The translations under genes and the position numbers were made by a program. Positions 1-5,957 of a stretch of DNA of 7,939 bases are shown here, piece after piece (the stretch's first letter is position 1; each line of letters starts with the position of its first letter). The notes below the pieces were generated by a model, which was given only the letters and a program-made list of their open reading frames with translations, was not told the origin of the DNA and ran no database searches. This stretch comes from Bifidobacterium breve (lineage in GTDB: Bacteria > Actinomycetota > Acidimicrobiia > Acidimicrobiales > Ilumatobacteraceae), in assembly GCA_945869715.1 (NCBI GenBank), contig CAMBPP010000065.1, positions 1 to 7,939 of the forward strand, given 5' to 3'.

Positions 1-411
1 TCGTGGGTATGTGGCTTTCACGGCGCAAACATGGTGAAGACCATCTTGCGAATTGCAGCTGCTCAACCAGAACTCACTTTTGTTCAAGATCAAATAGGAC
101 ACCCTACGTTTGCCGATGATGCAGCTCGAATGATTGCCACCCTGGTGGAACATGAGCAGCAGGGAATCTTTCACGTCACGAACCAAGGTGCTGTGAGTTG
201 GCATGGTTTTGCACAAGAGGTGCTGCGTGCAGCAGGGCTCGACCCAGCGCGCGTACTGCCCGTACTTACAGCAGACCTGCAACCACCACGGCCAGCGCCG
301 CGTCCGGCGAATTCGGTGTTAGAAAATAAAGCGTTAACGCAAGTAGGTTTTACTCTGCTCGATGATTTTCGTATTCCGTTAGCACGCCTTGTGCAGCGTA
401 TAGCAAATTAA
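1..411 (+). CDS. rfbD: dTDP-4-dehydrorhamnose reductase, C-terminal part (5' end outside window)
   Basis: This is the C-terminal 136 codons of a RmlD/RfbD-type short-chain reductase, the NADPH-dependent enzyme that makes dTDP-L-rhamnose in the last step of the cytoplasmic rhamnose donor pathway. The frame is open from base 1. It begins SWVCGFHGANMVKTIL, matching the family's conserved segment after the catalytic region (S-W-V-x-G-x-x-G-x-N-F-V-K-T). Further family signatures are DQIGHPTFADDAARMI, which resembles the usual D-Q-x-G-x-P-T substrate loop, GIFHVTNQGAVSWHGFAQEVL, and a Pro/Arg-rich stretch RPAPRPANSVLENKAL that matches the terminal R-P-x-x-S-x-L-x-x-x-x-L motif. It stops with TAA at 409-411. 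The catalytic Tyr-x-x-x-Lys and the nucleotide-binding N-terminus lie upstream of the window. The first ATG inside the window (31) is internal, not a start. The next gene follows 13 bp downstream on the same strand. Confidence 0.9.
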   Translation, partial: SWVCGFHGANMVKTILRIAAAQPELTFVQDQIGHPTFADDAARMIATLVEHEQQGIFHVTNQGAVSWHGFAQEVLRAAGLDPARVLPVLTADLQPPRPAPRPANSVLENKALTQVGFTLLDDFRIPLARLVQRIAN

Positions 412-424
412 CGAAAGAAGTTAA

Positions 425-1153
425 ATGCGTGGAATAGGAACAGTTATAACTGTCCTCACTATTGCGGGGGGAACCCTGGTGGGGCTCATTGTGGGGCGTT
501 ACATATCGGAGCGCATGCGTCTCACCGTTGAACAGGCCGTGGGAATGACCACGTTGGTTCTTGGTATCGCTACCGCAGCGAAAACAGACAACATTGTCTT
601 TCCGCTCGTCAGTGTTGTGTTGGGTGGAATTATTGGTGAGTTGCTGCGCGTTGAGGAGCGCTTTGAGACGTTGGGCAATTGGGTGCGTTGCAAAGTGGAA
701 GTGAAAACTCAAACGGGTTGGTTGTCGCGCAGTTCACTCACAACATTGCACCCGCGTTTTGTTGAAGGGTTCGTGACCGCAACGCTTTTGTTTTCCATTG
801 GCCCGATGTCCATATTGGGATCCATCGACGATGGTCTCGGCAGGGGAGCACAAATACTTATTGTTAAGGCTTCACTCGACGGTTTAGTATCTATTCTCTT
901 TGCCGCAACCATGGGCTGGGGCGTGGCTATTAGCGCAGTCATTGTGGGTATATATCAAGGCCTGATGACACTAGGTGCCTCAGGCCTTGATGCAATTCTG
1001 ACTGACCGTATGGTGCACGAGATGAGTGCAACAGGCGGAATCATGATTTTGGGTATTGCACTTCGGTTTATGGAAGTGAAACCAATTCGCGTAGGAAGTT
1101 TGCTCCCTGGGCTTTTTGTAGCGCCAGTATTAGTAGCGCTTTTTGCCCGCTGA
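425..1153 (+). CDS. DUF554 family multi-pass membrane protein
   Basis: A 242-residue integral membrane protein recognisable as the DUF554 (YdfK-like) family, whose function is not established. Hydrophobic segments are seen at about residues 6-27, 38-53, 57-75, 112-135, 143-186, 204-214 and 222-241. The family hallmark is clear: F-V-E-G-F-V-T-A-T-L-L-F at 112-123, then IGPMSILGSIDDGL at 125-138, then a K-A-S-L-D-G element at 148-153. A short basic/polar loop at about 86-110 lies between hydrophobic blocks. Length is normal for the family. The ATG at 425 is preceded by the purine-rich AAAGAAG, a plausible ribosome site. It sits 13 bp after the rhamnose reductase gene and may be co-transcribed, although no functional link is known. 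Its last 24 bp overlap the 3' end of the convergent helicase gene. Confidence 0.85.
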   Translation: MRGIGTVITVLTIAGGTLVGLIVGRYISERMRLTVEQAVGMTTLVLGIATAAKTDNIVFPLVSVVLGGIIGELLRVEERFETLGNWVRCKVEVKTQTGWLSRSSLTTLHPRFVEGFVTATLLFSIGPMSILGSIDDGLGRGAQILIVKASLDGLVSILFAATMGWGVAISAVIVGIYQGLMTLGASGLDAILTDRMVHEMSATGGIMILGIALRFMEVKPIRVGSLLPGLFVAPVLVALFAR

Positions 1154-2947
1154 CGCACCGTAAGGCTTACGAGCTGCAGACGCTGGACGACCTGACTCAC
1201 CATCACGTGCACCGCGGAAACCACCTTCACGTGGTCCACCTGTGCGTGGTGCTCCTGAACGAGGGGCTGCGCCATCGCGTGCACCGCGGTAGCCACCGGC
1301 TGAAGAGCGTGGTGCTCCATCGCGTGGGCCTGCTGTGCGTGGGCCACGGTCACGGAATCCACCTTCGCGTGGTGCTCCATCGCGTGGGCCACGATCACGG
1401 AATCCACCTTCACGTGGTGCTCCATCGCGTGGGCCTGCTGTGCGCGGGCCACGGTCACGGAATCCACCTTCGCGAGGTGCGCCTTCGCGTGGGCCAGAAC
1501 TACGAGGCGTAAAGGTGCGCTCTGGGCGAGGGCCGTCATTGCGTTCTGTGCGCTCTGGGCGTGGGCCGTCATTACGGTCTGCGCGTGGTGCATCGGAACG
1601 GTCAGAAAAACGAGGAGCACGATCACGATCGCCACCGCGTGAGCCGCCATCACGGCGTCCACCACGTGAACCACCATCGCGACGTCCACCACCACCGCCG
1701 TCGCGACGTCCGCCGCCACGTGCTGAGTCGAGACGCTCTTCATGCAACACAATGCTCGTTGATTCGCGGAATACGCGCTCACCAGGTGCGAGTTCGGCAA
1801 GGAAGTCGTCTTCTGGCGTTACGCGAGTTGTGGTTGGCTCAATGCCTGCGCTCTTGGTGAGTGCGCGAACATTGCGACGTTGGTTGTCGGTCATGAGGGT
1901 AACAACAGTGCCAGTTGCGCCGGCACGTGCGGTACGACCCGAACGGTGCAGGTACGCCTTGTGCTCTTCTGGTGGATCTGCGTGAATGACCAAAGCAATG
2001 TCATCAACGTGAATTCCGCGAGCGGCAATGTCGGTTGCTACCAAAGTCTCGGCGCGACCTGAAGAAAATGCCGACAAGTTACGTGCGCGTGCAGCCTGCG
2101 ACAAGTTGCCATGCAACTCAACGCTGGGAACGCCAGCTTTCATGAGTTGTTCTGCAAGACGAGCAGCACCGTGCTTGGTGCGTGTAAAGACAAGTGTCTT
2201 TCCAGGCGCTGCACACAGGCTCTTGAGTACTCCGAAGCGGTCGTCGTTGCGAATGTGCAACACGTGGTGAGCCATTGCATCAACAGGTGACTGCTCTGAG
2301 TCGACTTCGTGTGTTACTGGGTTGTGCAAGTAGTTGCGCACCAAACGGTCAATTCCGCGGTCGAGAGTTGCTGAGAACAACAAACGCTGTGAATCTTCAG
2401 GAGTCTGGCGAAGAATTTCTTCAACGTGTTGCAAGAAACCAAGTTCAGCCATGTGGTCGGCTTCGTCGAGAACTGTTACTTCTACTTCAGAGAAGTTGAT
2501 GTTGCGTGAATTCAAGTGGTCAACCAAACGACCTGGGCAGGCAACAACTACGTCGACGCCTTTGCGCAGAGCGGTGAGTTGTCCGCCGTAGCCGACGCCA
2601 CCGTAAATGGTGGTGGTGAACATGCCAAGAGCTTTTGCCAACGGCATGATGACCTCATTGACCTGGTTCGCAAGTTCGCGAGTAGGCACCAAAATGAGGG
2701 CACGGGGCTTATTGGGCTGGCGACGGCGATTGCTTTCGGCCAAACGGGTGAGAAGCGGTAAAGCAAAGGCAAGGGTCTTTCCAGAACCGGTACGGCCACG
2801 GCCAAGTACGTCACGGCCGGCAATTGCGTCGGGGATCGTGGCTTCTTGAATAGGAAACGGGGTCGTAATGCCTGCGTGGTTGAGGTATTCGACTAATGCT
2901 GAATGAAGCCCAAGTTGGGCAAAGGAAATAGAGGCGTTCGACGCCAT
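1130..2947 (-). CDS. DEAD-box ATP-dependent RNA helicase with RGG-rich C-terminal tail
   Basis: A 605-residue DEAD-box RNA helicase that uses ATP to remodel RNA duplexes, in bacteria typically in ribosome assembly, cold adaptation or mRNA turnover. All core motifs are present: Q motif (F9 to Q34, with FPIQ at 31-34), motif I GRTGSGKT 51-58, PTRELA 88-93, CPGR 137-140 (Cys where Thr is usual), DEAD 161-164, SAT 192-194, LVFTRTK 252-258, ATDIAARG 304-311 and HRSGRTARAG 334-343. From about residue 410 the protein is low-complexity Arg/Gly/Asp/Pro (GGRRDGGSR, DGPRPERT, GAPREGGFRDRGPR repeats) ending in GKKRY, a likely disordered RNA-binding tail. The start was placed at 2947 because GGAG lies 7 nt upstream and the Q motif begins a few residues later. 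An in-frame ATG at 2989 would add 14 non-conserved residues. The 3' end overlaps the convergent DUF554 gene. The family is certain; the subfamily (RhlE, DeaD or CshA type) was not resolved. Confidence 0.96.
   Translation of the reverse strand: MASNASISFAQLGLHSALVEYLNHAGITTPFPIQEATIPDAIAGRDVLGRGRTGSGKTLAFALPLLTRLAESNRRRQPNKPRALILVPTRELANQVNEVIMPLAKALGMFTTTIYGGVGYGGQLTALRKGVDVVVACPGRLVDHLNSRNINFSEVEVTVLDEADHMAELGFLQHVEEILRQTPEDSQRLLFSATLDRGIDRLVRNYLHNPVTHEVDSEQSPVDAMAHHVLHIRNDDRFGVLKSLCAAPGKTLVFTRTKHGAARLAEQLMKAGVPSVELHGNLSQAARARNLSAFSSGRAETLVATDIAARGIHVDDIALVIHADPPEEHKAYLHRSGRTARAGATGTVVTLMTDNQRRNVRALTKSAGIEPTTTRVTPEDDFLAELAPGERVFRESTSIVLHEERLDSARGGGRRDGGGGGRRDGGSRGGRRDGGSRGGDRDRAPRFSDRSDAPRADRNDGPRPERTERNDGPRPERTFTPRSSGPREGAPREGGFRDRGPRTAGPRDGAPREGGFRDRGPRDGAPREGGFRDRGPRTAGPRDGAPRSSAGGYRGARDGAAPRSGAPRTGGPREGGFRGARDGESGRPASAARKPYGASAGKKRY
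1311..1475. repeat. Tandem direct repeats (60/45/60 bp) inside the helicase tail
   Basis: Three adjacent near-identical units start with GGTGCTCCATCGCGTGGGCC at 1311, 1371 and 1416. The first and third are 60 bp. The middle is 45 bp and lacks an internal 15-bp block (CTGCTGTGCGTGGGC type). A degenerate partial unit follows at 1476. Units differ by only a few substitutions. On the minus strand they encode GPRDGAPREGGFRDRGPRTA-type repeats, and the 15-bp difference removes exactly five codons, so the frame is kept. More diverged copies lie at 1201-1225 and 1273-1297, where two 25-bp blocks differ at 4 positions. Confidence 0.9.
1515..1580. repeat. 33-bp direct repeat pair inside the helicase tail
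   Basis: Two adjacent 33-bp units, at 1515-1547 and 1548-1580, begin with GTGCGCTCTGGGCG and differ at a few bases. On the minus strand they encode the doubled peptide R-N-D-G-P-R-P-E-R-T. This is a second, distinct repeat family within the same low-complexity tail, and again a whole number of codons long. Confidence 0.85.
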
Positions 2948-2954
2948 GGGGGGT

Positions 2955-2958
2955 CTCC
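2955..2958 (-). promoter_or_regulatory. Ribosome binding site of the helicase gene
   Basis: Read on the minus strand, GGAG lies 7 nt upstream of the ATG at 2947, the normal Shine-Dalgarno spacing. This favours that ATG over the in-frame ATG at 2989. Confidence 0.6.
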
Positions 2959-2998
2959 GAGGGACTAGGCCACGGACGCCGGAATGCACCCATGGAAC

Positions 2999-3013
2999 CG
3001 CAGAACAACTGCG
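2999..3013 (-). other. Small hairpin in the likely helicase 5' leader
   Basis: CGCAG-AACAA-CTGCG is a perfect 5-bp stem with a 5-nt loop. It lies about 50 nt upstream of the helicase start and inside the transcript if the weak promoter near 3023 is used. It is too short to call a riboswitch or attenuator, and the sequence shows no more than the symmetry. Confidence 0.2.
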
Positions 3014-3086
3014 ACGGAAAACATAGTAGCGCCACGTGAGCGGATTTGCACGGCAATGGTCGTTTGCTGTAGGACAAGCGGAAAAT

Positions 3087-3103
3087 CTGACACTTAATGT
3101 CAG
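3087..3103. promoter_or_regulatory. Palindromic candidate operator upstream of the Rieske oxygenase gene
   Basis: CTGACA-CTTAA-TGTCAG is an inverted repeat with perfect 6-bp arms, and the inner T/A pair also matches. Its size and symmetry suit a dimeric repressor of a TetR, GntR or MarR type. It lies about 129 bp before the Rieske start codon and about 140 bp before the helicase start. No regulator gene is in the window, so the binding protein and even the target gene are unknown. Confidence 0.4.
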
Positions 3104-3216
3104 GTGCTTTCGTTATGGGTCAAGCATTTCAGCAATATTCTGATCCGCATTTATTGTTGAGAACGTGACACAATGAATACGTGGTGCTGTTGGCGCCATG
3201 TGATGCGGGAATAATC

Positions 3217-3222
3217 AGGAGG
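3217..3222 (+). promoter_or_regulatory. Strong Shine-Dalgarno site deciding the Rieske gene start
   Basis: AGGAGG, followed by AG, lies 9 nt upstream of the ATG at 3232. It is the best ribosome site in the window. It shows that translation begins at 3232, not at the in-frame GTG at 3181, which would place the site inside the coding region. Confidence 0.8.
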
Positions 3223-3231
3223 AGTTTTCAA

Positions 3232-4380
3232 ATGGTTCATATGCCTACACGAGGATCTTTGCCAGCGCGACTTGGGCCACAGATCGACAATGTTCCTGAC
3301 TATGGTCCGACCAAAATGCGCCGTGACCCATATACCGATCCTGTGCAATATGAACTAGAACGCGAGCATGTGCTTGCCAAACATTGGATCCTTGCAGGTC
3401 GTTCCGCGCAAGTTGTTGAACCGGGCGATTGGATTACTTTCGAAGGTCATGGTGAGACCATTGTCATCACTCGACAACCAGATGGCTCACTTGCCGCTTT
3501 TCACAATGTGTGTCAACACCGTGGCCCAGCAATGGTGACCGACCTTTCCGGTTGTGGTGCTCGCCGATTTACTTGCCCCTATCACGGCTGGGTGTATGAC
3601 ACCACTGGAAAACTTGTTGGCGTGCCAGAGCGTGAAGACTTTTCAGACGAACATTTGAAAGATGTTCGCGCAAAGCAAGTGGCAGCAGACGAGTGGGGTG
3701 GTTGGGTCTGGATCAACCTTCTCGGACCAGACGATGCACCTTCGCTCATTGAATCAATCGGGCCAGAAATTTCTTCCGACCTCGGTGCATTCAAAATGGA
3801 AGACATGATCTTGCATGATGTGCTTGAGTGGGATGTTCCCGTGAGCTACAAGGCAATTATTGATGGGTTTAATGAGATCTATCATGTCGCTCAACTGCAT
3901 CATGCCGAGCCAGAGTTTGTAAAAGCATGTCGCAAAGCATCATTCCACTTTGTTGGAGATAACTACATGTGCTTCGTGCCACGTCCTACGAACTTTGATA
4001 AGTGGGATGAATCGTACGACCACCAGCAGAATGCCATTTGCCATTACACGGTCTTCCCAAACACAGTGTTCAACTGCAACCCCGAGCACATCCAAGTGTT
4101 TAACCCAATTCCAATCGATGTCGATCGCACGCGCTTTTTATGCTGGCAAATTATTTACCCAGGCGACATGAACGACCCGGAATACGCTGCATATTTTGCG
4201 AGAATGGCAGAACTCTGGTCGGGCTTGAAGCGAGTTGTTGGCGAAGACATTGCCATCTACGACCAGCTTGCACGCACCAAGAAATCAAGCGGATACACCG
4301 AGCACATTTTGTCGGAGCGTGAATGCAAAATTCACCGCTACCACGAAACCATGGCGCTTAAAATCCGCGGCAAAGGCTGA
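3232..4380 (+). CDS. Rieske non-heme iron oxygenase, catalytic (alpha) subunit
   Basis: A 382-residue ring-hydroxylating-type oxygenase, which uses a Rieske [2Fe-2S] cluster and a mononuclear iron to insert oxygen into an aromatic or other small organic substrate. Rieske ligands are C94-x-H96 and C115-x2-H118 (CQHRGPAM ... CPYHGW), with 18 residues between the halves, slightly more than the common 15-17. The catalytic domain has the iron-binding EIYHVAQLH segment with H218 and H223. The third ligand is probably D339 in GEDIAIYDQ. E215 sits where naphthalene dioxygenase has its bridging Asp; Glu at this position also occurs in relatives such as carnitine monooxygenase. Length is typical of the lone-alpha type. 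No beta subunit, ferredoxin or reductase gene is adjacent, so electrons must come from elsewhere. It is flanked by a divergent helicase and a convergent HAD gene 3 bp away, so it is probably monocistronic. The substrate cannot be read from sequence. Confidence 0.93.
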   Translation: MVHMPTRGSLPARLGPQIDNVPDYGPTKMRRDPYTDPVQYELEREHVLAKHWILAGRSAQVVEPGDWITFEGHGETIVITRQPDGSLAAFHNVCQHRGPAMVTDLSGCGARRFTCPYHGWVYDTTGKLVGVPEREDFSDEHLKDVRAKQVAADEWGGWVWINLLGPDDAPSLIESIGPEISSDLGAFKMEDMILHDVLEWDVPVSYKAIIDGFNEIYHVAQLHHAEPEFVKACRKASFHFVGDNYMCFVPRPTNFDKWDESYDHQQNAICHYTVFPNTVFNCNPEHIQVFNPIPIDVDRTRFLCWQIIYPGDMNDPEYAAYFARMAELWSGLKRVVGEDIAIYDQLARTKKSSGYTEHILSERECKIHRYHETMALKIRGKG

Positions 4381-4383
4381 GTT

Positions 4384-5022
4384 TTACAAGCCTAAAAGTT
4401 CGCGCGCTTCAGCAATTGTTGCAGCGTGATCTGTGACGTGAATAACCTTCATGCCTATTTTGCGTGCCGCATCTGCCATCGGAAGAAAATCGTCAAGATA
4501 AACAATTTCTTCTGGTGAGTAGTTCAGTTGTTGTGCTGCAGACAAGTAAATAGAAGAATTGGGTTTGCGTAAGCCAACTTCGCATGAATACAAGACCGCA
4601 TCAAAGAGGTCGTGTGGAGGCGTAAAGTCCACCCACCACGGCAGCCACTCGCGAATGACATTCGAAATGATGCCTGTGGAAAAACCCGCACTTCGTACCT
4701 CTTGTACAAACTCATGCATCACAAGCGCTGGCTTGAGGTTATGCATAATGAAGTGTTCAGAATCTGGGTGAAGCACCTTGCGCATTTCTAGGCCAGTTTC
4801 ACCCATGATTTCGACAAAATGATCTATAGAAATTTCACCGCGTTCTAGCTGATGTCCAGGGTTGTCGGTGTCGCTATCTGAAACGAACATCTCCAAAAAA
4901 ATGGGAGCAAGTTTCGCAAAATCAACACCAGATGCCGAGATGCTCGCGGGCATTACGGATTCCATGGAATGCGTCAGTACGCCGCCAACGTCGAAACACA
5001 CCGCTTTATAAGGAGAAGGCAT
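4384..5022 (-). CDS. HAD superfamily (subfamily IA-like) hydrolase
   Basis: A 212-residue haloacid dehalogenase-like hydrolase, probably a cytoplasmic phosphatase. Motif I is FDVGGVLT with nucleophile D11. Gly13 replaces the usual second Asp, as in the DxGGV variant seen in the N-terminal phosphatase of epoxide hydrolase and ACAD10-like proteins, so general acid catalysis may differ from classical phosphatases. Motif II is S120-N121 (IISN), motif III is K153 in GLRKPNSSIY, and motif IV is the acidic pair D177-D178 in YLDDFLPM. Residues about 20-100 form the cap region. The ATG at 5022 is only 8 bp after the stop of the upstream Ddn-like gene and has no clear ribosome site, suggesting translational coupling. 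It is the last gene of a three-gene operon and converges on the Rieske gene. The substrate is unknown. Confidence 0.88.
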   Translation of the reverse strand: MPSPYKAVCFDVGGVLTHSMESVMPASISASGVDFAKLAPIFLEMFVSDSDTDNPGHQLERGEISIDHFVEIMGETGLEMRKVLHPDSEHFIMHNLKPALVMHEFVQEVRSAGFSTGIISNVIREWLPWWVDFTPPHDLFDAVLYSCEVGLRKPNSSIYLSAAQQLNYSPEEIVYLDDFLPMADAARKIGMKVIHVTDHAATIAEARELLGL

Positions 5023-5030
5023 GAAACGAC

Positions 5031-5462
5031 TTAACCAATTTTTTCAAGAAGGATCAGCGGTATTTCACGTTGAGTGCGCGATTGGTAGCCACCATAGTTT
5101 TTGTACTTCTCTACAATTTGAGGCCACATGGTGTTGCGCTCATCGGTGGTAGCGATGCGTGCCCTACGTTGATGCTTCGCCTCATCTTGGGTTGCGACCT
5201 CAACAAGTGGCTCATCGCGCAAATTGAGAAACCAAGCAGGGTGCTGATCGTCGCCGCCGCGCGAAGCCACAATGACCATTGTCGAATCGTATTGCAGTGG
5301 GGAAGTCAACATCACTTCGCGCTTCTCTCCACTTTTGCGACCCACCGTGGTGAGTTTCAATACGGGCATATTGCCAGCGTTCCACCCTTTGCGACCACCG
5401 CTCACCTTCAAGATGGTGCGGTGAATGTTGTTCATTGATTTCAAGACAAAGTCGCTCGGCAT
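5031..5462 (-). CDS. Deazaflavin (F420)-dependent nitroreductase family protein
   Basis: A 143-residue protein of the Ddn/split-barrel family, actinobacterial enzymes that generally use reduced coenzyme F420 to reduce varied substrates such as quinones and nitro compounds. Recognisable segments are VLKLTTVGRKSGEKREVML at 34-52, containing the G-R-K-S-G cofactor-phosphate motif, then VIVASRGG at 63-70 and HPAWFLNLRDEPLVEV at 74-89, and a C-terminal REIPLILLEKI strand. The start at 5462 is chosen because it gives the usual family length and begins 16 bp after arfB ends. An in-frame ATG at 5525 would add 21 non-conserved residues and overlap arfB. No strong ribosome site precedes it. It is the middle gene of the arfB-ddn-HAD run. 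F420 use is inferred from the family, and the substrate is unknown. Confidence 0.85.
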   Translation of the reverse strand: MPSDFVLKSMNNIHRTILKVSGGRKGWNAGNMPVLKLTTVGRKSGEKREVMLTSPLQYDSTMVIVASRGGDDQHPAWFLNLRDEPLVEVATQDEAKHQRRARIATTDERNTMWPQIVEKYKNYGGYQSRTQREIPLILLEKIG

Positions 5463-5478
5463 GGGTCTACGGTACTTG

Positions 5479-5895
5479 CTACACCCAGTCACCTTTGCGA
5501 CGCTGATCTTTTTTCTCACTCTCACGTTTCTTGCTGGTCAGGCGACGCTCAATAGCACCTCGAGATGGGCGTGACGGGCGGCGAGGCGGGGCGGGCGGCG
5601 TCGCAGCGATATCGATCATTTCCACTATTTGCGTAATGCAGTGCTGGCGGTTTCTCCATTGGCTACGACTGGTCTGTTGTGTGACGCGAATGGTCTCTGG
5701 GTAGGCGGCAAGCACCCGGGCAAGGGCGGCGCGAGGGCCAGTGATGAATGGCGTTGAAACGGTGAGTGAAGCCTTGCTTGAGGTTTTGTTCACGTTTTGG
5801 CCCCCGGCACCAGCGGAACGGGCGAATGTCCAAGAAAGGGCGGTCTCGGGAATGCAGAGCCCGCGTGGGGTGCGAATGTTGCCGTCCGAGTCCAT
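5479..5895 (-). CDS. arfB: Alternative ribosome-rescue peptidyl-tRNA hydrolase ArfB
   Basis: A 138-residue single-domain release-factor homologue (ArfB/YaeJ) that frees ribosomes stalled on mRNAs lacking a stop codon by hydrolysing the peptidyl-tRNA. The catalytic GGQ is at residues 31-33 within RSAGAGGQNVNKTSSKA, nearly the family consensus. There is no codon-recognition domain. The tail from about residue 101 is strongly basic (RRPSRPSRG ... TSKKRESEKKDQRRKGDWV), as required in this family to fill the empty mRNA channel. Length matches the E. coli protein (140 residues). It is the first gene of the minus-strand operon and is separated by 62 bp from the divergent cupin gene. The ATG at 5895 has only a weak upstream purine stretch, so a leaderless or short-leader transcript is possible. 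Confidence 0.93.
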   Translation of the reverse strand: MDSDGNIRTPRGLCIPETALSWTFARSAGAGGQNVNKTSSKASLTVSTPFITGPRAALARVLAAYPETIRVTQQTSRSQWRNRQHCITQIVEMIDIAATPPAPPRRPSRPSRGAIERRLTSKKRESEKKDQRRKGDWV

Positions 5896-5957
5896 GTCTC
5901 ATTATGTCTCTTGGGTACTCTTACAACAGATCATTCATATAGGGGTAAGGGGCAAAT
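5896..5957. promoter_or_regulatory. Divergent promoter region between arfB and the cupin gene
   Basis: This 62-bp spacer must drive two divergent transcripts. On the plus strand, AAGGGG at 5947-5952 lies 5 nt before the cupin ATG and is a good ribosome site. TTGGGT at 5911-5916 with a weak TCATAT-type element 18 bp later could be its promoter. On the minus strand, TTGTAA followed after 16 bp by TAATGA, just before the arfB ATG, would give an almost leaderless arfB transcript. The ribosome site is seen directly; the promoters are inference. Confidence 0.35.

Larger units (their letters stand above)
2948..3231. promoter_or_regulatory. Divergent intergenic region between helicase and Rieske genes
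   Basis: These 284 bp hold no convincing gene and must contain the start signals for both divergent genes. For the helicase, minus-strand TACTAT (plus coordinates 3023-3028) with TGCAAA 16 bp upstream is a possible but weak -10/-35 pair. For the Rieske gene, TATTGT at 3152-3157 is the best -10-like hexamer seen, without a good -35. The region also contains a 17-bp palindrome (3087-3103) and a small hairpin (2999-3013), listed separately. Promoter positions are inference only. Confidence 0.35.

Noticed and set aside
350..712. Minus-strand 120-codon open frame across the rhamnose reductase and DUF554 junction
   Set aside because: It lies antisense to two well-supported genes and shows no family resemblance or start signal.
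1159..1171. CGTAAGGCTTACG palindrome as a terminator
   Set aside because: It has almost no loop and no T tract, and it lies inside the helicase coding region.
1311..1475. Regular repeats resembling a short CRISPR array
   Set aside because: Units are directly adjacent without unique spacers, are in frame with the helicase and encode its tail. No cas gene is near.
955..1800. Minus-strand 281-codon open frame with HAKVDSVTVAHA-type repeats
   Set aside because: It is a frame-shifted reading of the same helicase repeats, extending into the antisense of the DUF554 gene. The DEAD-box frame is clearly the real one.
1335..1985. Plus-strand open frame of 216 codons rich in Arg and Ser, antisense to the helicase
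   Set aside because: It is a by-product of the repetitive Gly/Arg/Asp codons of the helicase tail, which contain few stops in other frames. It has no ribosome site and no recognisable domain.
3153..3174. ATTGT-N12-ACAAT inverted repeat upstream of the Rieske gene
   Set aside because: Five-base AT-rich arms with a long gap are expected by chance. The nearby 17-bp palindrome is far better.
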